Shown piece after piece: positions 41,339-47,186 of a DNA stretch of 47,186 nt. The notes beneath the pieces were generated by a model. The model did no database searches. It was not told where the DNA came from and saw only the letters and a program-made list of their open reading frames with translations. This DNA comes from Bacillus pumilus. GTDB lineage: Bacteria; Bacillota; Bacilli; Bacillales; Bacillaceae. The stretch lies in contig MKZN01000021.1 in NCBI GenBank assembly GCA_001938995.1, forward strand, positions 1-47,186, given 5' to 3'. The translations under genes were made by a program, and so were the position numbers. Every line of letters begins with the position of its first letter. Positions within the stretch are counted from its first letter, which is position 1.

Positions 41339-42246
41339 TTTATACAGTTACTCTAAACCCATCTGTTGATTACATCGTGCACGTGGAGGATTTTGCTGTC
41401 GGAGGGTTAAATCGTTCATCCTATGACAAAAAATACCCAGGTGGTAAAGGAATCAATGTATCAAGACTTTTAAAACGTCACGGTATCGAATCAAAAGCAC
41501 TTGGATTTATTGGCGGCTTTACAGGCAAATATATTCAAGACTTTTTAGAAAACGAACAATTACAAACATCCTTTCATGAGGTGTCCGAAGATACACGCAT
41601 TAATGTGAAGTTGAAAACAGGTGAAGAAACAGAAATCAACGGGCTCGGACCAAATATTACAGAAGCACAATTTGAGTCGTTTCTATCCCAATTTACTTCA
41701 TTGACTGAAGGAGATGTCGTTGTATTAGCAGGTAGCATCCCCGCCTCATTGCCACATAACACGTATGAGCGGATTGCAGAGGTTTGCCAGCAACAAGGTG
41801 TAAGTGTTGTGCTTGATATATCTGGTGAAGCCTTAAAAAAGGCAGCGCATATGAAACCATTCTTGATGAAGCCAAATCATCACGAGCTAGGGGACATGTT
41901 TGAGACGAGTATTTCATCAGCTGAAGAAGCTATACCTTATGGGAAAAAGCTGTTAGAACAAGGTGCCGAGCATGTCATTGTCTCTATGGCGGGAGATGGT
42001 GCCCTTTTGTTTAGTAAAGAAGGTATCTTTCAGTCAAATGTTCCAAAAGGGACACTGATCAATTCAGTTGGTGCAGGGGATTCAGTGGTTGCTGGATTTT
42101 TAGCAGGTGTTTCTAAAGGTCTTTCCATTGAAGAATCATTTAAGCTTGGCGTAACATCAGGAAGCGCTACAGCCTTCTCTGAAGAACTCGGGACGAAAGA
42201 TCTAGTTGACACACTATTACCACAAGTAAAAGTCACACGCATTTAA
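41335..42246 (+). CDS. fruK: 1-phosphofructokinase FruK
   Basis: A 303-residue PfkB-family kinase that phosphorylates fructose-1-phosphate to fructose-1,6-bisphosphate. Signatures are TLNPSVDYIVHV, the substrate motif GGKGINVSRLLKRHG, and the catalytic/anion-hole motif INSVGAGDSVVAGFLAG with the catalytic Asp. It is coupled to fruR by ATGA overlap and followed 13 bases later by fruA. Confidence 0.95.
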   Translation: MIYTVTLNPSVDYIVHVEDFAVGGLNRSSYDKKYPGGKGINVSRLLKRHGIESKALGFIGGFTGKYIQDFLENEQLQTSFHEVSEDTRINVKLKTGEETEINGLGPNITEAQFESFLSQFTSLTEGDVVVLAGSIPASLPHNTYERIAEVCQQQGVSVVLDISGEALKKAAHMKPFLMKPNHHELGDMFETSISSAEEAIPYGKKLLEQGAEHVIVSMAGDGALLFSKEGIFQSNVPKGTLINSVGAGDSVVAGFLAGVSKGLSIEESFKLGVTSGSATAFSEELGTKDLVDTLLPQVKVTRI

Positions 42247-42259
42247 AGGAGGAGTCATC

Positions 42260-44146
42260 ATGAAAATCACAGAACTATTAACGAAGCATACAATCAAGCT
42301 TCAATTAGATAGTCAGCAAAAAGAAGCGGTTATTGAAGAGCTTGTTACTGTTTTAGATACAGCTGGCAAATTAAATGACAAAGAAGGCTATAAAGAAGCT
42401 GTCATCAATCGCGAAAAACAAAGCTCTACTGGTATTGGCGAAGGAATTGCGATCCCTCACGCTAAAACAACAAGTGTGAAAGATCCTGCTATCGCATTTG
42501 GACGATCTACTGCTGGAGTAGACTATGAATCGTTAGACGGGCAGCCAAGTCATCTTGTCTTTATGATTGCAGCGACTGAAGGCGCAAACAATACGCATTT
42601 AGAAGCACTTTCTCGTTTATCTACACTTTTGATGCGTGAAGAAATTAGAAAGCAGCTCCTTGAAGCAGCGACTGAAGACGAAATTATTGAGATTATTAAT
42701 ACACATGATAAAGACGATGAAGAAGAGGAAGTCACAGAAGAGCCAGCTGTCGAAGGAAAGCCTGCTAAAATCCTAGCGGTCACAGCTTGCCCAACTGGAA
42801 TTGCTCATACATTTATGGCAGCGGATGCACTGAAAGAAAAAGCAAAAGAAATGGGCGTAGACATTAAAGTTGAAACAAACGGCTCTAGTGGAATTAAACA
42901 TGCGCTCACAGCGAAGGAAATTGAAGAGGCACCAGCTATCATTGTGGCTGCTGACAAACAGGTCGAAATGGAACGCTTTAAAGGCAAACATGTCATTGAA
43001 GTTCCTGTCACAGCTGGAATTCGCCGCCCGCAAGAGTTGATCGAAAAAGCGGTCAATCAAGATGCGCCGATTTATAAAGGAACTGGCGGCAGTGCATCAA
43101 AAAACCAAGATGAATCATCAAGCCGTGGATTAGGTGGTTTTTATAAACACTTAATGAGCGGTGTGAGCAACATGCTTCCATTTGTTGTAGGGGGCGGGAT
43201 CCTCGTTGCGATTTCTTTCTTCTGGGGAATTAAGTCAGCTGACCCTAACGATCCATCATTCAATTCATTTGCAGCTGTATTAAATGATATTGGTGGGGGC
43301 AATGCGCTTGCCTTAATTGTTGCCGTGTTAGCTGGATTCATCGCAATGAGTATTGCAGACCGTCCAGGTTTCGCACCGGGGATGGTCGGTGGATTTATGG
43401 CCTCTACAGCAGAGGCAGGATTCTTAGGCGGACTGATTGCTGGTTTCCTTGCTGGTTACATCGTAGTGCTATTGAAAAAAGTATTTACATTTGTACCGCA
43501 ATCACTTGATGGGATTAAACCGGTTCTCTTGTATCCATTGTTCGGTATTTTCTTCACAGGTATTATCATGCATTATGTTGTCAATACACCAGTAAGAATG
43601 GTGATGGACGGATTAACACAATGGCTCGAATCACTTGGTACTGGAAATCTTGTATTAATGGGCATTATCTTAGCTGGTATGATGGCGATTGATATGGGTG
43701 GTCCAATTAACAAGGCTGCTTACACATTTGGTCTTGCAATGATTGCTGCTGGTAACTATGCACCGCATGCTGCCATTATGGCAGGCGGAATGGTTCCACC
43801 GCTTGGTATTGCCCTTGCGACAACGATTTTCAGAAACAAGTTTTCAAAACGTGACCGTGAAGCAGGTGTCACATGTTACTTCATGGGAGCCGCCTTTATT
43901 ACCGAAGGAGCGATCCCGTTTGCAGCGGCAGATCCACTTCGCGTGATCCCATCAGCGGTTATTGGCGCAGCAGTTGCAGGTGGATTAACAGAATTCTTTA
44001 GAGTCACGCTTCCTGCACCGCATGGCGGACTATTCGTTTTCTGGGTAACAAACCATCCAGTTCTTTATATCATCAGTATCTTAATCGGTGCTCTTGTAAC
44101 AGCACTACTGCTCGGTATTTTGAAAAAACCAGTTAAACAAGCATAA
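42260..44146 (+). CDS. fruA: Fructose-specific PTS enzyme IIABC, FruA
   Basis: A 628-residue membrane permease that imports and phosphorylates fructose to fructose-1-phosphate. The IIA domain (1-150) has the phosphorylated H67 in IAIPHAKT. An acidic linker (EDEEEEEVTEEP type) joins it to IIB (about 168-265) with phosphorylated C177 in VTACPTGIAHT. IIC (about 295-625) has about nine helices and the RPGFAPG and PINKAAYTFG motifs. AAAGGAGGAG precedes ATG 42260. It is the last gene of fruRKA. Confidence 0.95.
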   Translation: MKITELLTKHTIKLQLDSQQKEAVIEELVTVLDTAGKLNDKEGYKEAVINREKQSSTGIGEGIAIPHAKTTSVKDPAIAFGRSTAGVDYESLDGQPSHLVFMIAATEGANNTHLEALSRLSTLLMREEIRKQLLEAATEDEIIEIINTHDKDDEEEEVTEEPAVEGKPAKILAVTACPTGIAHTFMAADALKEKAKEMGVDIKVETNGSSGIKHALTAKEIEEAPAIIVAADKQVEMERFKGKHVIEVPVTAGIRRPQELIEKAVNQDAPIYKGTGGSASKNQDESSSRGLGGFYKHLMSGVSNMLPFVVGGGILVAISFFWGIKSADPNDPSFNSFAAVLNDIGGGNALALIVAVLAGFIAMSIADRPGFAPGMVGGFMASTAEAGFLGGLIAGFLAGYIVVLLKKVFTFVPQSLDGIKPVLLYPLFGIFFTGIIMHYVVNTPVRMVMDGLTQWLESLGTGNLVLMGIILAGMMAIDMGGPINKAAYTFGLAMIAAGNYAPHAAIMAGGMVPPLGIALATTIFRNKFSKRDREAGVTCYFMGAAFITEGAIPFAAADPLRVIPSAVIGAAVAGGLTEFFRVTLPAPHGGLFVFWVTNHPVLYIISILIGALVTALLLGILKKPVKQA

Positions 44147-44153
44147 TACAGAA

Positions 44154-44186
44154 AAGAAGCATCGTTTAGAAACGGTGCTTCTTTTT
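44154..44186 (+). terminator. Rho-independent terminator of fruRKA
   Basis: Stem AAGAAGCATCGTTT / AACGGTGCTTCTT (44155-44183, with G-U pairs) and T-run; loop AGA. Confidence 0.9.
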
Positions 44187-44313
44187 GTTTAAATTGATGG
44201 CGATTAGGAAAAAATATCTAATTAGATGGTTGTTTTATGAATTTTTAATTGACATGTGATAAAGTAAAGTTATTCAAGTCTTTTAGCAGAAAGCCTTAGG
44301 AGGAAGCCGTATT

Positions 44314-44919
44314 TTGAACGAAGAAAACAAACAAAACGAAAATGACATTCAATCTGATGCGAATCAAGACAAAAAAGAGAAGAAAAGTTCACTGTTTGAA
44401 TGGATCAAAGCCATTTTAATTGCGCTTGCGCTCGTTTTGCTCATCCGTACGTTTATTTTTGAGCCGTATGTGGTGGAAGGTGAGTCGATGGAACCAACCC
44501 TTCATGATGGGGAAAAGCTGTTTGTCAACAAAACCATGAACTATTTAGGTGGCGTCAAACGTGGTGACATCGTGATTATTAATGGGAAAGATGGTCAAAA
44601 AATTCATTATGTCAAACGCTTGATTGGCTTTCCAGGAGACACGATTGAAATGAAAGATGACTCCCTTTACATTAATGGTAAAAAGGTAGATGAGCCTTAT
44701 TTAAAAGAAAACAAGGCACATGCAAAAGAGTATGAGGTGCATTTGACAGGTGATTTTGGCCCAGTGAAAGTACCAGAAAACAATTATTTCGTCATGGGTG
44801 ATAACAGACTGAATTCAATGGATAGTCGAAATGGATTGGGACTCATTGAAAAAGATCGGATTGTTGGTACATCAGAATTTGTTTTCTTCCCATTTGGCGA
44901 TATTCGACAAACACAATAA
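44314..44919 (+). CDS. sipT: Type I signal peptidase SipT
   Basis: A 201-residue membrane protease removing signal peptides from secreted proteins. The charged N-tail (1-26) precedes one helix (about 29-47). Catalytic S58 in EGESMEPTL and K101 in HYVKRLIGFPGD are both present, and the MGDNRLNSMDSR box follows. B. subtilis has SipT at this locus, before ykoA and ykpA. The start is TTG 44314 with TTAGGAGGAAG upstream. A TTGACA at 44249-44254 may be its -35. Confidence 0.93.
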   Translation: MNEENKQNENDIQSDANQDKKEKKSSLFEWIKAILIALALVLLIRTFIFEPYVVEGESMEPTLHDGEKLFVNKTMNYLGGVKRGDIVIINGKDGQKIHYVKRLIGFPGDTIEMKDDSLYINGKKVDEPYLKENKAHAKEYEVHLTGDFGPVKVPENNYFVMGDNRLNSMDSRNGLGLIEKDRIVGTSEFVFFPFGDIRQTQ

Positions 44920-44921
44920 AT

Positions 44922-44953
44922 GCACCCTCTCCATACATGAGAAAGGTGCTTTA
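44922..44953 (+). terminator. Probable terminator of sipT
   Basis: Stem GCACC / GGTGC (44922-44926 / 44945-44949), extended inward by CTC/GAG, then TTTAAAG. Moderate strength; the palindrome at 44957-44980 just after may add to it. Confidence 0.6.
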
Positions 44954-44954
44954 A

Positions 44955-44984
44955 AGTACGACCCTTTCGAAAGGGTCGTATTTA
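44955..44984. terminator. Perfect palindromic terminator of ykoA
   Basis: A 24-base perfect palindrome (44957-44980; half-site TACGACCCTTTC) directly at the ykoA stop codon. On the minus strand it is followed by CTTTAAAG, and on the plus strand by TTTAAT. It lies between the convergent genes sipT and ykoA. Confidence 0.75.
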
Positions 44985-45257
44985 ATTTGCCGTGAGCATC
45001 GTCACAATGATCAAAATAGCCAAAACGGAAGCAAACACGGATCCTGTAATGGCAATGACAGATCGAAACAAACCGATCTTTACGTTTTCTTTTCCATGTT
45101 TTTGTAAAAAACGTTTAGAAAAGACATGGACCAATGTATAGATCAGGACAAGACCGATGTAAAGACCAAAGTCTTTCGCAGTAAAACCTGTCGCAGATAA
45201 ATAGATGCCCATAAAGAAAATCAATAAACAATATTCCATTAGTGTCAGTAATCTCAA
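44982..45257 (-). CDS. ykoA: Small membrane protein YkoA
   Basis: A 91-residue protein with three predicted membrane helices (about 7-23, 28-46 and 63-88) and a basic loop SKRFLQKHGKENVK. Function is unknown. Position between sipT and ykpA and the size agree with B. subtilis ykoA. The start is TTG 45257 with AAGGAG 10 bases upstream on the minus strand; an in-frame ATG six codons in is an alternative. Divergent from ykpA. Confidence 0.82.
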   Translation of the reverse strand: MRLLTLMEYCLLIFFMGIYLSATGFTAKDFGLYIGLVLIYTLVHVFSKRFLQKHGKENVKIGLFRSVIAITGSVFASVLAILIIVTMLTAN

Positions 45258-45400
45258 ATTGCACGAACTCCTTCACAAAACATTCCCTTTAATTATACCA
45301 TAATTGGACAAAAAGCCTTTGTTCTAAGAGAGAGACGTTTCTATCAAACGTTATTCATGTTATACTTCATATTGATGAATGAGTGATGGAGGATTAATAA

Positions 45401-47020
45401 ATGATTGCAGTGAATAATGTTAGTTTGCGTTTTGCTGACCGTAAACTATTTGAAGAAGTAAATATTAAGTTCACCCCTGGCAATTGCTATGGACTAATTG
45501 GTGCCAACGGAGCTGGTAAATCAACGTTTCTAAAGATTCTTTCTGGCGAAATTGAGGCTCAAACTGGTGATGTTCATATGAGCCCGGGAGAACGCTTAGC
45601 GATTTTAAAACAGAACCACTTTGAATACGAAGAGTTTGAAGTGTTAAAGGTCGTCATCATGGGGCATAAACGTCTATATGATGTCATGCAAGAAAAAGAT
45701 GCGATCTATATGAAAGCTGATTTCTCTGATGAAGACGGCATCCGTGCAGCAGAACTTGAAGGTGAATTCGCTGAATTAAACGGTTGGGAAGCAGAAAGTG
45801 AAGCTGCGATCCTATTAAAAGGTCTTGGTATTCCAGAGAGCCTTCAATCGAAGAAAATGTCCGAACTTGGCGGGTCTGAGAAGGTAAAAGTCCTATTAGC
45901 CCAAGCTTTATTCGGTAAACCTGATGTTCTTCTTCTGGATGAGCCAACGAACCACTTGGACCTACAAGCTATTCAGTGGCTTGAAGAATTCCTAATTAAC
46001 TTTGAAAACACTGTGATCGTTGTTTCGCATGATCGTCATTTCTTAAACAAAGTATGTACACATATTGCGGACCTCGATTTCGGGAAAATACAAGTGTATG
46101 TCGGAAACTACGATTTCTGGTATGAGTCTAGCCAGTTAGCGCTGAAACTTAGCCAAGATGCGAATAAGAAAAAAGAAGAACAAATTAAGCAATTACAAGA
46201 ATTCGTTGCTAGGTTTAGTGCGAATGCTTCTAAATCGAAGCAAGCGACTTCAAGAAAGAAATTACTTGATAAAATCTCATTAGATGACATTAAGCCGTCT
46301 TCACGTAAATACCCTTATGTTCATTTTTCCCCAGAACGTGAAATCGGGAATGATGTCCTGCAAGTAGAAGGACTATCAAAGACAATTGATGGGGTTAAAG
46401 TACTTGATAACGTCAGTTTTATTATGAACCGTGAAGACAAAATTGCACTTCTTAGCCGTAATGAACTTGCTGTGTCTACTTTGTTTAAAATCCTTGCTGG
46501 TGAAATGGAACCAGACAGCGGGTCGTTTAAATGGGGCATCACGACATCCCAAGCGTTTTTCCCGAAAGATAACAGTGAATTCTTTGAAGGAGTAGATCTT
46601 GATCTTGTTGATTGGCTTCGTCAATACTCTCCTAATGATCAAAGTGAAAGCTTTTTGCGTGGCTTCTTAGGACGTATGCTTTTCTCTGGAGAAGAAGTGA
46701 AGAAAAAAGCAAGCGTGTTATCAGGAGGAGAAAAAGTTCGTTGCATGTTATCGAAAATGATGCTATCTGGAGCGAATACTTTGCTGTTAGATGAGCCGAC
46801 GAACCACTTAGACTTAGAATCCATTACAGCGCTGAATAATGGTTTAATGAGCTTTAAAGGTGCGATGATCTTCTCATCTCATGACCATCAGTTCGTAGAG
46901 ACTGTAGCGAATCGTATGATTGAAATCACGCCAAAAGGCATTGTTGATAAACAAACAACATATGATGACTTTTTATCAGATCAAGAAATTCAGAAGAGAC
47001 TCGATGAGTTATACGCTTAA
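45401..47020 (+). CDS. ykpA: ABC-F ATPase YkpA
   Basis: A 539-residue soluble twin-ATPase of the ABC-F group, which acts on ribosomes rather than membranes. NBD1 has Walker A GANGAGKST (34-42), signature ELGGSEKVKV and Walker B LLLDEPTNHLD. The linker (about 240-310) is basic and helical. NBD2 has an intact signature LSGGEKVRC and Walker B LLLDEPTNHLD, but its P-loop position reads SRNELAVST with V358 where the Lys should be. Length equals that of B. subtilis YkpA. GATGGAGGA precedes ATG 45401. The exact role is unknown; no resistance-type interdomain arm is obvious. Confidence 0.92.
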   Translation: MIAVNNVSLRFADRKLFEEVNIKFTPGNCYGLIGANGAGKSTFLKILSGEIEAQTGDVHMSPGERLAILKQNHFEYEEFEVLKVVIMGHKRLYDVMQEKDAIYMKADFSDEDGIRAAELEGEFAELNGWEAESEAAILLKGLGIPESLQSKKMSELGGSEKVKVLLAQALFGKPDVLLLDEPTNHLDLQAIQWLEEFLINFENTVIVVSHDRHFLNKVCTHIADLDFGKIQVYVGNYDFWYESSQLALKLSQDANKKKEEQIKQLQEFVARFSANASKSKQATSRKKLLDKISLDDIKPSSRKYPYVHFSPEREIGNDVLQVEGLSKTIDGVKVLDNVSFIMNREDKIALLSRNELAVSTLFKILAGEMEPDSGSFKWGITTSQAFFPKDNSEFFEGVDLDLVDWLRQYSPNDQSESFLRGFLGRMLFSGEEVKKKASVLSGGEKVRCMLSKMMLSGANTLLLDEPTNHLDLESITALNNGLMSFKGAMIFSSHDHQFVETVANRMIEITPKGIVDKQTTYDDFLSDQEIQKRLDELYA

Positions 47021-47035
47021 TACTCATGAAGAAAA

Positions 47036-47059
47036 GACATCCACCTATAGGTGGATGTC
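47036..47059 (+). terminator. Hairpin directly after ykpA
   Basis: A perfect 10-bp stem GACATCCACC / GGTGGATGTC with a TATA loop. No T-run follows, so alone it may act as a 3' stability element before the next terminator. Confidence 0.65.
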
Positions 47060-47060
47060 C

Positions 47061-47100
47061 AGATTGTAGAGAAACTCATGTTTTTCTACAATCTTTTTTA
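47061..47100 (+). terminator. Rho-independent terminator of ykpA
   Basis: A 10-bp stem AGATTGTAGA / TCTACAATCT (47061-47070 / 47085-47094), extended by AAA/TTT pairs, followed by T6. Confidence 0.9.
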
Positions 47101-47138
47101 TTTTCAGCGTCTGTATGAAGAATGAAATTTAATGAAAA

Positions 47139-47179
47139 AGGCCTCCCACACACCTAGCCTAGCTTCGCTAGGTGTGTGG
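47139..47179 (-). terminator. Probable terminator of a minus-strand gene beyond the window
   Basis: A stem CCACACACCTAG / CTAGGTGTGTGG (47145-47156 / 47168-47179). On the minus strand it is followed by GAGGCCTTTTT, giving a U-tract. It points to a convergent gene starting beyond the right edge. Confidence 0.7.
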
Positions 47180-47186
47180 CAATCTT

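Noticed and set aside
1..47186. CRISPR arrays, tRNA or rRNA genes, prophage or conjugation modules, secondary-metabolite clusters
   Set aside because: I saw no repeat-spacer pattern, no tRNA- or rRNA-like sequence, and no phage, conjugation or synthetase genes in the window.

Overview
The window is a chromosomal segment of a Bacillus of the B. subtilis/B. pumilus lineage. Nearly every protein is recognisably orthologous to the B. subtilis 168 ykw-yku-ykn-fru-sipT-ykpA region and in almost the same order: ykwC, ykwD, pbpH, kinA, patA, cheV, ykyB, ykuC-ykuF, ykuI, fsrA, ykuJ-K, abbA, ykuL, ccpC, ykuN-V, rok, yknT, mob/moe/moa, yknW-Z, fruRKA, sipT, ykoA, ykpA. Divergence of the proteins, the extra manganese catalase and the absence of yknU/yknV suggest the B. 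pumilus group (pumilus, safensis, altitudinis). That species call is inference from memory, not a database result.

Layout. 1-121: terminal fragment of an IS3-family element running off the left edge. 178-3053: atypical SDR plus ykwC, then the secreted CAP protein ykwD. 3054-8360: cell-wall and sporulation block (pbpH, kinA behind a sigma-H promoter, patA). 8653-12013: lineage-specific transport and membrane genes (CDF exporter, a 50-aa protein, an RDD protein, a UMF1 transporter). 12087-19334: chemotaxis coupling protein CheV behind a sigma-D promoter, ykyB, a Cys/His-rich mini-protein, ykuC, L,D-transpeptidase ykuD, Tat-exported phosphoesterase ykuE, FadR-controlled fadH and the c-di-GMP protein ykuI. 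19388-25447: an iron-linked stretch with the Fur-controlled small RNA fsrA and the Fur-controlled flavodoxin operon ykuNOP. Between these lie a Mn catalase, ykuJ, ykuK, the AbrB antirepressor abbA (with Spo0A boxes), ykuL and the aconitase regulator ccpC.

25559-29420: acetylated-DAP (lysine/cell wall) genes dapH and ykuR, a nonsense-mutated ykuS, a decayed antisense mini-gene, and the peroxiredoxin/thioredoxin-like genes ykuU and ykuV. 29902-36103: the nucleoid protein gene rok, the sporulation coiled-coil gene yknT, a six-gene molybdenum-cofactor operon, and a short Rok-like paralogue. 36620-40191: the yknWXYZ transporter locus, with yknW broken into fragments in two frames. 40583-44146: the fructose PTS operon fruRKA with promoter and cre. 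44314-47186: signal peptidase sipT, ykoA, ABC-F protein ykpA and terminators.

This is mostly conserved core genome; I found no large undescribed defence or biosynthetic system. The parts most worth a second look are the short Rok-like paralogue that sits where yknU/yknV are in B. subtilis, three decaying loci (ykuS, its antisense neighbour, yknW), several unannotated small genes, the structured leader of ykuU, an orphan compound hairpin at 36254-36303, and a set of readable regulator sites (WalR, Spo0A, FadR, Fur, CcpC, cre, sigma-D, sigma-H).
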